Assembly: GCF_006539565.1 (NCBI RefSeq)
Contig: NZ_BJNG01000030.1
Coordinates: 53,880 to 117,879 of the forward strand
Direction of reading: 5' to 3'
Length of the DNA: 64,000 nucleotides
From: Pseudonocardia hydrocarbonoxydans
GTDB lineage: Bacteria; Actinomycetota; Actinomycetes; Mycobacteriales; Pseudonocardiaceae
The position numbers were made by a program, and so were the translations under genes. Positions 7,958 to 15,535 of the stretch are shown here, piece after piece (positions within the stretch are counted from its first letter, which is position 1; the number at the start of each line of letters is the position of its first letter). The notes under the pieces were generated by a model. That model was given only the letters and a program-made list of their open reading frames with translations, was not told where the DNA came from and ran no database searches.

Positions 7958-9226
7958 GTGACCGCCACCGTCGACGCCCCTGCCCCGCGGTCGACGTTCG
8001 CCTCGCTGCGGGTCCGCAACTACCGGTTCTTCGCCGCCGGGCAGATCGTCTCCCTGGCCGGCACCTGGATGCAGCGGGTGGCCCAGGACTGGCTGGTCCT
8101 CGACCTCTCCGGCGGCAGCGCCACCGCGCTCGGCATCGCCGCGGCGCTGCAGTTCTCCCCGACGCTCGTGCTGTCGCTGTGGGGCGGCGTGCTCGCCGAC
8201 CGCCTCGACAAGCGCCGCGCCCTGATCGTCCTGCAGACGGGGATGGGGGTGTGCGCGCTGGTCCTCGGCACCGCCGTCGTCACCGGGGTGGTGGCCCTGT
8301 GGCACGTCTACCTGCTCTGCCTGCTGCTCGGCTGCTTCTCCGCGCTCGACGTGCCGGTGCGCCAGGCCTTCGTGCCCGAGCTCGTCGGCGACGCGCAGCT
8401 CGGCAACGCCGTCGCGCTGAACTCGCTGACCTTCAACCTCGCCCGGATCGTCGGCCCGTCGGTGGCCGGGGTGCTCATCGCCGTGACCGGCACCGGCTGG
8501 GTGTTCCTGATCAACGCGGCCAGCTTCGCCGCGGTGATCGCCGGGCTCGCGCTGATGGACCCCGCGCGGCTGCACCGCGTGACGCCGGTGCCGCGCGCCC
8601 CCGGCCAGCTCCGTGAGGGGCTGCGCTACGTCCGCGGCCGGCCCGACCTCGTCGCCGTCCTGGCGCTGGTGTTCCTCGTCTCGACCTTCGGCATCAACTT
8701 CTACCTGACGCTCGCGCTGCTGGCGCGCAACGTGTTCGGCCTCGGTGCCGACGCCTACGGGCTGCTCACGACGCTGCTCGCCGTCGGGTCGGTGGGGGGT
8801 GCGGTGCTCGCGGCGCGGCGGCTGCGGCGTCCCCGGCTGCGCCTGGTCACCGGGGCGGCGCTCGCGTTCGGGGTGCTCGTGACGCTGGCCGGTCTGATGC
8901 CGACCTACCTGCTCACCGGGGTGGTCATGGTGCCGCTCGGGTTCGCCGCGCTGACGTTCACGACCGCGGCGAACTCGGCGGTGCAGCTCTCGGTGGAGCC
9001 CGCGATGCGCGGGCGGGTGATGGGGCTCTACATCCTGCTGTTCCTCGGCGGGACGCCGGTCGGGGCACCGCTGCTGGGGTTGCTCGCCGAGAGCTGGGGC
9101 GGCCGCTCGCCGCTCGTGCTCGGCGGGGTGGTCACGGTGGCGTCGGTGCTGGTGGTGACGCTCGTGCTGGTGTGCCGCGGCGGTGGACCGAGGGCCCTCT
9201 TGCGCCGGGAACCAAGCTTAGGCTAA
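7958..9226 (+). CDS. MFS transporter, EntS/MFS_3 (siderophore or drug exporter-like)
   Basis: This 422-residue protein has 12 predicted membrane helices. It opens LRVRNYRFFAAGQIVSLAGTWMQRVAQDWLVLDLSGG, the characteristic first helix of the MFS_3/EntS group, has the loop motif LADRLDKRR between helices 2 and 3, and DVPVRQAFVPELV after helix 4. EntS-type members export siderophores; many others export drugs, so the substrate is uncertain. GTG 7958 is probably leaderless. Iron-box-like sequences overlap both its promoter (7938-7956) and its stop codon (9213-9231), a hint of iron control. It ends before a strong hairpin at 9278-9309. Confidence 0.85.
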   Translation: MTATVDAPAPRSTFASLRVRNYRFFAAGQIVSLAGTWMQRVAQDWLVLDLSGGSATALGIAAALQFSPTLVLSLWGGVLADRLDKRRALIVLQTGMGVCALVLGTAVVTGVVALWHVYLLCLLLGCFSALDVPVRQAFVPELVGDAQLGNAVALNSLTFNLARIVGPSVAGVLIAVTGTGWVFLINAASFAAVIAGLALMDPARLHRVTPVPRAPGQLREGLRYVRGRPDLVAVLALVFLVSTFGINFYLTLALLARNVFGLGADAYGLLTTLLAVGSVGGAVLAARRLRRPRLRLVTGAALAFGVLVTLAGLMPTYLLTGVVMVPLGFAALTFTTAANSAVQLSVEPAMRGRVMGLYILLFLGGTPVGAPLLGLLAESWGGRSPLVLGGVVTVASVLVVTLVLVCRGGGPRALLRREPSLG

Positions 9227-9231
9227 CCTCA
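9213..9231. promoter_or_regulatory. IdeR/DtxR-type iron box candidate
   Basis: TTAGGCTAACCT at 9218-9229 matches 12 of 12 bases of the right-hand part of the iron-box consensus TTAGGTTAGSCTAACCTAA; the full 19-bp alignment gives 15 matches. It overlaps the TAA of the exporter gene and also contains TAGGCT placed exactly 6 nt before ATG 9231, the local leaderless-promoter pattern. Repressor binding would therefore cover a -10 element. Confidence 0.45.
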
Positions 9232-9309
9232 TGCACGTCGCTTCGTGGTGGGAGCGGCGCGTCAGTTCGGGACGGTATCGGGGCCCTGGCCGGTTGGCCA
9301 GGGCCCCGA
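9231..9309 (+). ncRNA. Possible short leaderless transcript ending at the 9278-9309 hairpin
   Basis: TAGGCT (9219-9224) lies 6 nt before ATG 9231, as at many genes here, and a 14-bp perfect hairpin ends the region at 9309. An RNA of about 80 nt could start at the ATG and stop at the hairpin. The frame from this ATG stays open past the hairpin into sequence antisense to the GH16 gene and encodes nothing recognisable. It could be a small RNA, a peptide-coding leader, or nothing. Confidence 0.3.
9278..9309. terminator. Bidirectional terminator hairpin between the exporter and GH16 genes
   Basis: There is a perfect 14-bp stem (9278-9291 with 9296-9309) and a GGTT loop, very GC-rich and without a T tract, as is usual in actinobacteria. 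It sits between two convergent genes. Confidence 0.75.
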
Positions 9310-9317
9310 TCCGTGTG

Positions 9318-10106
9318 TCAGCCCGGCAGGGCGTACCGGGCGACCCGGTCGACCTGCATGCTCGACGCCCGCACCTCGCCGGTGCCCTCGGGGAACCAGT
9401 CCAGCTGCACGCACAGGTGCATCGGCCCCGGGGGGAACGCCCCGGTGTCGGTGGTGCGGAACCACTGCTCGCCGTCGACGGACGCGGTGATCGCCTCGGG
9501 GGTCCACTCCACGGCCCAGTCGTGCCACTGCGTCGCGTCGATCTCCACCTCCCCGGTGACGGGCGGGCCGTCGCCGTGGTGGAGGAAGAACCCGGTGCGC
9601 TGCCGGGTGGGGTCCTGCATCTCGACGACGTCGATCTCCCCGTCGGCGGGGTCGCCGGAGTCCGGCCACAGCAGCACCACCGCGTCGTAGGAGGGGTCCG
9701 AGACCGGGGCGCGCACGCGCGCCTCCCACCGCCCGTACCGCTGCCCCGGTGACCAGCACATCCCCGCCGTGGTGCCCTCGGCGTCGCCGGTGAGCGTCAG
9801 GACGCCGTCCTCGACGGTGGCCGCCGACGGGGAGCGCATACCCCGGCCGGCGTGGCCGGGGCCGTCGTAGAGCTCCCACTGCGCGAGGCCCGAGGAGAAG
9901 TCGTCCTCCTGGGCCGGGGTGCCCCAGTCGACGGGGGCGGGGTCGACGGGGGCGGGGTCCCGGGTGGGGGTGGCGGTGGCCGTCGGGGGCGCGTCGCGCG
10001 GGGCGGGGTCGGTGGCGCCCGTGCCGGGGGCGAAGACGATCAGCACGACGGCGATGCCGGTCGACAGGTAGCGCCGGATCAGGTCCTCGATCTCGTCGAC
10101 GGTCAC
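9318..10106 (-). CDS. Membrane-anchored GH16-like glycoside hydrolase
   Basis: This 262-residue protein has a hydrophobic anchor at about 11-28, a Pro/Thr-rich linker (about 30-62) and a jelly-roll domain. The catalytic signature GEIDVVEMQ matches the GH16 pattern ExDxxE, with E157, D159 and E162 as nucleophile, assistant and acid/base. FSSGLAQWELYDGPGH at the domain start and DGEQWFRTTDTGAFPPGPMHL near the end fit a concanavalin-like fold. GH16 enzymes cut beta-1,3/1,4-glucans or related polysaccharides outside the cell. It is the last gene of a five-gene minus-strand operon (7 nt from the next), which is unusual company for a glucanase. GTG 10106 is used as the start. Confidence 0.8.
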   Translation of the reverse strand: MTVDEIEDLIRRYLSTGIAVVLIVFAPGTGATDPAPRDAPPTATATPTRDPAPVDPAPVDWGTPAQEDDFSSGLAQWELYDGPGHAGRGMRSPSAATVEDGVLTLTGDAEGTTAGMCWSPGQRYGRWEARVRAPVSDPSYDAVVLLWPDSGDPADGEIDVVEMQDPTRQRTGFFLHHGDGPPVTGEVEIDATQWHDWAVEWTPEAITASVDGEQWFRTTDTGAFPPGPMHLCVQLDWFPEGTGEVRASSMQVDRVARYALPG

Positions 10107-10112
10107 GGCTGC

Positions 10113-10706
10113 TCAGTCCTCCCCGGCCCGCAGGTCGGGGTTCTCGGGGGTCTCCGCGGCCACCAGCCAGCGGCCGTCGGGCTGCCGGGCGACGACGACG
10201 GTGGTCGTGAACACGGAGGCGTCGCCTCCCGTGCGGGTCTCGACGGCGGCGAGGTAGCCGCGTCGACGGTCGGCCCGGTCGGCCGCCTCGAGCTCGAGGC
10301 TGCGGACCGAGGCGGCGCGGCCGGTGCCGGGCGGGGGCGGGTCGACGACGAGCACACCGATCGTGGCGGCCGCCGTGCCCGGCACCGCGTACGGCGCGGC
10401 CCGCAGGTGCGTGCGACCGCCGTCGGCGGCGTCGATCCCGTGCGCGGCCTGCAGGTAGGCGCGCACGACGGCCTCCGGGTCGGTGAGCGTGACGCCGGGG
10501 TCGGGCGGCGGGGCGTCGGCTCCGCGCACGACCGGCGCGGACCCGAGCGCCGCGCGGTCCTCGGCGTCCACGACGGGGCCCGGGACGGGGTCGCCGCCGC
10601 TGGGCGCCACCGAGCCGGACCCGGTGAGCAGCAGGGCGCCGACCGTCACCAGCACGGTGGCGGCCGCGGCGAGCAGCGGCAGGCGGAATCGGGACACGGC
10701 GGTCAC
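10113..10706 (-). CDS. Membrane-anchored NTF2/TcpC-like protein
   Basis: The protein has 197 residues. After the opening TAVSRFRLP comes one membrane helix (about 9-30). A variable Pro-rich stretch leads to a soluble domain with DPEAVVRAYLQAAHG, a helix typical of NTF2-like folds, and a beta-rich end (TTTVVVARQPDGRWLVAAET). One N-terminal membrane helix plus an NTF2-like domain is the architecture of VirB8/TcpC-type conjugation scaffolds, but sequence identity is too low to be sure. The same N-terminal motif TAVSRFRL opens the other TcpC-like protein in this operon (12907-13671), suggesting paralogy. GTG 10706 overlaps the upstream stop codon (GTGA). Confidence 0.65.
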   Translation of the reverse strand: MTAVSRFRLPLLAAAATVLVTVGALLLTGSGSVAPSGGDPVPGPVVDAEDRAALGSAPVVRGADAPPPDPGVTLTDPEAVVRAYLQAAHGIDAADGGRTHLRAAPYAVPGTAAATIGVLVVDPPPPGTGRAASVRSLELEAADRADRRRGYLAAVETRTGGDASVFTTTVVVARQPDGRWLVAAETPENPDLRAGED

Positions 10707-11845
10707 TCCCGGTAGCTGACGTGGATGTGGTCGTAGTGACCACCGGTGGCGTTGCGGGTGTCGTAGACCCCGCCGCCGGTGTAGCGCCGGCCCCAGCCGT
10801 CCTGGTCGGCGACGCCCGGGTCCCAGTACCGGCCCTGCCAGATGAGGTACTTCACGGCGAGGGCGTCGGCGTGGGCGCGGTACCAGTCGGCGACCTGCCA
10901 TCCGGCGTCGAGCGCGGCGTCCGCGGCGAACTCGCCCGGTTCCCCGGGGAACAGGTCGCAGGCCTTGCCGCGGGGGTGGTCGCTGCGCGGGTTCCAGGCG
11001 TGCTCGTCCCAGCAGCCCGCGCTGCGGATCACCGGCCCGTCCGACCAGCCGCCGAACGCCGCCGACATCGCCTCCAGCCCGTGCGCCGCCGCGCCGGTGA
11101 GGCAGCCGTCGCCGGTGGGATCGGTGCGCTCGCAGCCGGTGTCGCCGCCCGTCCACGGGGCCGGGACCGCCGGATCGGCTGGCGGCGCCTCCGGGTCGGG
11201 CCCCGGCGGCTCGCCGGAGAACCGGGCGACCTCGGCGCGCACCGCGTCGACGTAGCGGCGGACGACCTCGGCGCAGCGCTCCCCGCAGCCCGCCTCGCCC
11301 GCCTCCGGGATCCCGGTGGCGCTGCCCGCGACGCGCCCGCACCCGGCCAGGTGGCAGACGAGCACGGCGTCGAGCGGGTCGGCGGTCTTCCCGGTGTCCT
11401 CCAGGTGCCGGGCCACGGCCCGCAGGTTGGTGCAGATCCACGGCACCGCGACGCGCAGGTGGGCCTCGACGTCGAGGACCTCGTCGTCGGGCGCGGGCGG
11501 GTCGGCCGACCAGGGCGTGCCCCCGGCGGCGACCCAGTTGTCCCGGCCGAACTGGTAGAGCCCGGCCGGGCCGCCCGCGGCGTCACCGGTGAGTGCGGGG
11601 TCCCAGCCCGACTCCACCTGCACCTGCGCCACCACCCACACCGGCGGCAGCTCGGGGCAGCCGGTGGCGGTGAGCTCACCGATCAGCGGCAGCCACTCGC
11701 GGGCCGCCTCCGGGACGGCCGCGGCGTCGACGCCCGGTACGGGGTCGGCGGGCTCCGGGGCGGGCGCGGCACCGAGCAGCAGGAACCCGGCCAGCGCGGC
11801 GAGTGCCACCGCGAGCGGGCGGTGCAGGGGAGGGGTCGGGGACAT
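10703..11845 (-). CDS. Two-domain peptidoglycan hydrolase: SLT-like transglycosylase plus M15-like C-terminal domain
   Basis: This 380-residue secreted or anchored protein has a signal helix at about 10-27. The first domain looks like a soluble lytic transglycosylase: VWVVAQVQVESGW places the likely catalytic glutamate at E78, followed by GGPAGLYQFGRDNW. The second domain, from about 245, has the zinc-type ligands H290 and D297 (DHPRGKACDLF) and H373/H375 (GGHYDHIHVS), as in M15/ARB_07466-like C-terminal domains. Such enzymes open the wall for secretion or conjugation machines. It is coupled to genes on both sides, with a 3-nt gap upstream and a GTGA overlap downstream. ATG 11845 is the only good start. 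Confidence 0.82.
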   Translation of the reverse strand: MSPTPPLHRPLAVALAALAGFLLLGAAPAPEPADPVPGVDAAAVPEAAREWLPLIGELTATGCPELPPVWVVAQVQVESGWDPALTGDAAGGPAGLYQFGRDNWVAAGGTPWSADPPAPDDEVLDVEAHLRVAVPWICTNLRAVARHLEDTGKTADPLDAVLVCHLAGCGRVAGSATGIPEAGEAGCGERCAEVVRRYVDAVRAEVARFSGEPPGPDPEAPPADPAVPAPWTGGDTGCERTDPTGDGCLTGAAAHGLEAMSAAFGGWSDGPVIRSAGCWDEHAWNPRSDHPRGKACDLFPGEPGEFAADAALDAGWQVADWYRAHADALAVKYLIWQGRYWDPGVADQDGWGRRYTGGGVYDTRNATGGHYDHIHVSYRE

Positions 11846-11848
11846 CGC

Positions 11849-12910
11849 TCAGCCGGCCAGCGCCGATTCGAGCGCGTCGTCGTCGAGCCCGTCGTCGTCG
11901 AGCGCGGCGTGGTCGACGGGGGCGTGGCCGACACGGGCGTGGTCGGGAGACGTGTGGCCGACGGGGTCGGATCGCAGCCGCAGCGCCCGCCCGTGCACCG
12001 GAACGGGCGCGGCCGCCGTGGACCGGCGCAGCGGGACGGGGGCGGGTGGGGCCACCCGCAGCGGCACCGGCGCCCGCTCCACGGCCCGCAGCCCCCGCCA
12101 CAGCGCCCCGTCGTGGACGGCCGGTACGGGGGTGACGGGCACGCGGGCGACGGGTGCGGGAACGGCGAGCAGCGGGGCCGGGACCGGTGCGGGGACGACG
12201 GGCCCGGGGGGAACGGCCCGGGCGCGCGGGCGATCGGGACGCGCGGGCGGTCGGGGGACGGCAGGGGGCGGCCCGGCGGCCGCTGACACCCCGGAGGCCG
12301 CTGACACCCCGGCGGCCGGTGACGGGCCGGTGGACGGCCGGGTCGGCACCGCGCCGGGCCGCGACGGGTGGGGCGGGACGGGCCGCGACGGGCGGGCCGG
12401 GACGGCGGCGACCGGCGGGCGGGGGGACCGCTCCGCAGAGGCCCGGCCCGACGGGCCCGGACCAGGGGCGGCGCCGCGGTGGTGCGCGCCGGACCGGACG
12501 AGCACCCCCGACCGCAGCACGGCCGCGGTGACGGCGAGCAGCGCGTCGACGAAGGCCTGCATGCGGGCCGGCCTGCGGCCCGGGGCCACGGCCAGCAGCC
12601 CGGCGACCTCCGGGGCGTCGAGGCCGTGCCACGCCGCGACGTCGGGCACCGTGACGACCGCGCCGAACCGTCCGGCGATCCGGTCGAGCCGGGGCGGGCG
12701 GTCGGCCACGACGGCGAGCACGGGGCAGGACAGGCCTGCGACGTGGGCGAGGGAGTCGACCCGGCAGACCAGGACGTCGGCCACGGCCCCACCGGCCGGC
12801 CGGCCTCCGCGCGCGAGCCCGCCGTCGACGCCGTGCAGCGCGCGGGCCAGCGTGGTCGTGCCCACCCCGGCCGCGACGCCGGCGAACACGGGCGGCCGCA
12901 GCCCGCTCAC
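11849..12910 (-). CDS. P-loop-like N-terminal domain protein with long Pro/Ala/Arg-rich disordered region
   Basis: This 353-residue protein begins PPVFAGVAAGVGTTTLARAL, resembling the Walker A of ParA/MinD-type ATPases but without the usual GK pair (GxGTTT), so nucleotide binding is doubtful. Residues about 40-130 look globular (ADVLVCRVDSLAHVAGLSCPVLAVV, FGAVVTVPDVAAWHG). From about 140 onward it is almost entirely Pro, Ala, Arg and Val, probably disordered, ending in an acidic helix DDDGLDDDALESALAG. Comparable proteins sit beside TcpC-like and SCO6880-like genes in actinobacterial integrative elements, as I recall them. GTG 12910 gives a GTGA overlap with the upstream stop; GTG 12913 is also in frame. 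Confidence 0.6.
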   Translation of the reverse strand: MSGLRPPVFAGVAAGVGTTTLARALHGVDGGLARGGRPAGGAVADVLVCRVDSLAHVAGLSCPVLAVVADRPPRLDRIAGRFGAVVTVPDVAAWHGLDAPEVAGLLAVAPGRRPARMQAFVDALLAVTAAVLRSGVLVRSGAHHRGAAPGPGPSGRASAERSPRPPVAAVPARPSRPVPPHPSRPGAVPTRPSTGPSPAAGVSAASGVSAAAGPPPAVPRPPARPDRPRARAVPPGPVVPAPVPAPLLAVPAPVARVPVTPVPAVHDGALWRGLRAVERAPVPLRVAPPAPVPLRRSTAAAPVPVHGRALRLRSDPVGHTSPDHARVGHAPVDHAALDDDGLDDDALESALAG

Positions 12911-13671
12911 CACGCGCTCCCCGGGGCGACGAGGGGGTCGTCGTCGGCGAGGGAGTGGTCGTCGGCGGACGGTGCCGCGGGCGGCCCCGGCGCGGGTTCC
13001 TCACCGAGGGTCTCCTCCCACGCGTCGACGACGAGCCGGCCGCCCTCGACCGTCACCGGCACGTTGATCCGGATCCAGTACGACGCGCAGCCGCGCCAGC
13101 CGCGCCCGGTCGGTGCGGGGGCGACGGCGGGCACGCCGGCGACCTCCGGCTCGGGCTCGGGCGACGGGTCGGGTCCGTGCTCGCCCACGGCGCGGTAGGG
13201 CGTGACGCGCACCCGGACGTCGACCAGCACGCGGCCCTCGCCGTCGGGCCGCACGAGCCCGGGCAGCGCGAACTCCGCGCGCTGGCGGCCCGACCCGCTC
13301 CACCCCAGCCGGGCCGGGTCGCGCCCCGGGGTGGGCAGGTAGTCGCGCAGCACGCGGCCGCGCCGGGCGGGGTCGTCCTCGTCCCAGGACAGGTAGTCGA
13401 CGGCGAACGCGCCGGCCAGCGCGGCGGCCTCGGCCGGGTCGGGGCGGGACGCGGCGACGGCGGGGATCGGGGGGAAGCCGTACGGGTCGGTGGGCGGGTC
13501 GTCGGCGGCGGTGGGACCGGCCGTCGCGGGCCGCGGCGCGGGCGGGGGACCGGCGGCGGGCCACGCGGGCACCGGCCAGGCGCCCGACGGCGATCCGTGG
13601 GCGGGCGCCGGGTAGGGCGGCGGCTCGGGGGCGGAGCGGCCGAAGAGGCGGAAGCGGGACACGGCCGTCAC
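12907..13671 (-). CDS. TcpC/VirB8-like conjugation-associated protein, first gene of the operon
   Basis: The protein has 254 residues from GTG 13671; the frame stays open to 13737. The opening TAVSRFRLFGRS is shared with the protein at 10113-10706. A Pro-rich N-terminal third precedes ALAGAFAVDYLSWDEDDPARRGRVLRDYLP, the FAxxYLxWD helix typical of TcpC-like NTF2 domains. A second domain follows with CASYWIRINVPVTVEGGRLVVDAWEETL. No clear membrane helix is present here, unlike its paralogue. The N-terminal match between the two paralogues favours start 13671. A minus-strand TAGTGT (13811-13816) may be the operon promoter, giving a leader of about 130 nt. Confidence 0.65.
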   Translation of the reverse strand: MTAVSRFRLFGRSAPEPPPYPAPAHGSPSGAWPVPAWPAAGPPPAPRPATAGPTAADDPPTDPYGFPPIPAVAASRPDPAEAAALAGAFAVDYLSWDEDDPARRGRVLRDYLPTPGRDPARLGWSGSGRQRAEFALPGLVRPDGEGRVLVDVRVRVTPYRAVGEHGPDPSPEPEPEVAGVPAVAPAPTGRGWRGCASYWIRINVPVTVEGGRLVVDAWEETLGEEPAPGPPAAPSADDHSLADDDPLVAPGSAW

Positions 13672-13872
13672 CGCGGCGGGCCGGGACGGCGGGCGGGTCG
13701 CGTGGGCATGGCTCCCCCGGGGAACGGCGCACGGCACCGCGCCGCGGGCAGACGGGGCGCGGGGTCGGACGGGCGGCGGCGGCCGGACGGCCGCGTTCAG
13801 GACGGACGGGACACTAGGAACCGGCCGCCGCGCCCGTGGGCGTTCGCGGAAAGTGTGTGCGGGAGCGAACGG

Positions 13873-15381
13873 TCAGCCGGGGACCGGCCAGTCGTGCACC
13901 GGCTCGTTGGCCGCCGACGACTCCAGGTAGCGCGTCAGCATCCCGCGCAGCGCGGCCGGCCGGTCGGCGCCGCGGGCCTCCAGGGCGGCGACGGTGTCGA
14001 GCTGCCACGACGCGCCGGTGCGCCGCTGCACGCAGCGCCGTTCGATCACCCCGAGGTAGCGCTCGGCGACGTCGGCCGAGACGCCCCAGCGCGCCAGCCC
14101 GTCGGCCGCCTGCGGCAGCAGCTTGCGCAGCACCAGCTCGTCGGGCCGGATCCAGCCGTTGCCCGGCCAGTACAGGGGGCCGTCGAGCCCGTGGCGGGCG
14201 GCGGTCGTGAAGTTCTCCTCGGCCGCCTCGAACGACATCGAGCTCCACAGCGGCCGGTCGGCCTCCACCAGCTCGCGCAGCAGGCCGTAGAAGAACAGCG
14301 CGTTGGCCACCATGTCGACGACCGTGGGCCCGGCCGGCAGCACCCGGTTCTCCACCCGCAGGTGCGGCACGCCGCCCGCGATGTCGTAGACGGGGCGGTT
14401 CCAGCGCCAGATCGTGCCGTTGTGCAGCCGCAGCTCGTCGAGGCCGGGGGCGATGCCGGCGGCCAGCTCGGCGAACGGGTCGTTGTCCTGCGCCACCGGC
14501 ATCAGGGCCGGGAAGTAGCGGGTGTTCTCGGTGAACAGGTCGAGCACCGAGGTGATCCAGCGCTCGCCGAACCAGACCCGCGGGCGCACGCCCTGGTTGC
14601 GCAGCTCGGGCGTGCGCACGTCGCAGGACTGCTCGAACAGCGGGATCCGCGTCTCCGCCCACAGCCGCGAGCCCAGCAGGAACGGCGAGTTGGCGCCCAC
14701 GGCGAGCTGGACGCCCGCGAGGCACTGCGCGGCGTTCCAGTAGGCGGCGAACGAGTCGGGCGGCACCTGCAGGTGCAGCTGCATCGACGTGCAGGCGGCC
14801 TCGGGGGCGATCGAGTCGAAGTCGGCGACGAGGTGGTCGGGGGCCACGTCGTGGCGGCCCGACGGGTCGTCACCGGCGATGTCGAGGCGGATCGGCTCGC
14901 CGCGCGCGGAGAGCATCTGCTCGTTGAGCATCGTGTACCGCGAGTCGGGGGACAGGGCCTCCGCGACGAGGTGCCGCTTCTCCAGCGTGGGCAGGATCCC
15001 GATGACGGCGAGCCGCGCGCCGTGCTCCAGCGCGGACGAACGGGCGGTGGCCAGCTCGTCGAGCAGCTGACGTTCCAGGCGCCGCCAGTGGTCGCCGGGC
15101 AGCGGGCGCGGCGGCAGGTTCAGCTCGAGGTTCCAGCGGCCGAGCTCGGACTGGAAGTCGCTCGTCCCCATCGACTCCAGGACGGCGGCCCCGGACGGGG
15201 ACGGCTCCAGGTCGTGGGCGACGAGGTTGAGCTCGACCTCCAGGCCGGTCATCGGCTCGTCGCGGGCGAAGGTGTGCTCCTTGAGCATCACCGCCAGTGC
15301 GTCGAGGCAGCGGTGCACCTTGGCGCGGTAGTTCTGGCGGTCCCGCCGACTGAACGTGGTCCGGTCGACGTCCTGGCCCAT
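13873..15381 (-). CDS. Glutamate-cysteine ligase family 2 (GCS2) protein
   Basis: This 502-residue ATP-grasp-like ligase of the GCS2 superfamily shows GLEVELNLVAHDLEP (substrate/Mg site), SELGRWNLELNLPP, GTNSPFL-type ANSPFLLGSRLWAETR and LRVENRVLPAGPTVVDMVANALFF, all typical of actinobacterial GCS2 enzymes of about 500 residues. The family joins glutamate (or another acid) to an amine through an acyl phosphate. Whether it makes gamma-glutamylcysteine, as in ergothioneine synthesis (EgtA), is unknown, because no other egt gene is nearby. ATG 15381 is used; GTG 15390 is possible. The gene stands alone between the envelope operon and the divergent trmH. Confidence 0.85.
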   Translation of the reverse strand: MGQDVDRTTFSRRDRQNYRAKVHRCLDALAVMLKEHTFARDEPMTGLEVELNLVAHDLEPSPSGAAVLESMGTSDFQSELGRWNLELNLPPRPLPGDHWRRLERQLLDELATARSSALEHGARLAVIGILPTLEKRHLVAEALSPDSRYTMLNEQMLSARGEPIRLDIAGDDPSGRHDVAPDHLVADFDSIAPEAACTSMQLHLQVPPDSFAAYWNAAQCLAGVQLAVGANSPFLLGSRLWAETRIPLFEQSCDVRTPELRNQGVRPRVWFGERWITSVLDLFTENTRYFPALMPVAQDNDPFAELAAGIAPGLDELRLHNGTIWRWNRPVYDIAGGVPHLRVENRVLPAGPTVVDMVANALFFYGLLRELVEADRPLWSSMSFEAAEENFTTAARHGLDGPLYWPGNGWIRPDELVLRKLLPQAADGLARWGVSADVAERYLGVIERRCVQRRTGASWQLDTVAALEARGADRPAALRGMLTRYLESSAANEPVHDWPVPG

Positions 15382-15535
15382 ACGTGCCACTGCCTCCTCG
15401 CCCCCCGGGCCGAGCCCGGTCCGGCGGTGGCCGAACGGGCGAGTGGTCCACCGTGACACACGGCTACGGCTGCCGCTACGGCCGACCGGATGAGGCGAGA
15501 TCGACGTTGACAAACCACCTGCGACCATCCCCCGT

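Noticed and set aside
9231..9752. A 173-codon protein starting at ATG 9231
   Set aside because: Only the first codons precede a hairpin, and the rest is antisense to the GH16 gene with no domain. A short RNA is possible, the full protein is not supported.
9318..13671. A complete integrative conjugative element
   Set aside because: No relaxase, coupling ATPase, VirB4-like ATPase, integrase or attachment repeats are visible, and both sides are ordinary chromosomal genes.
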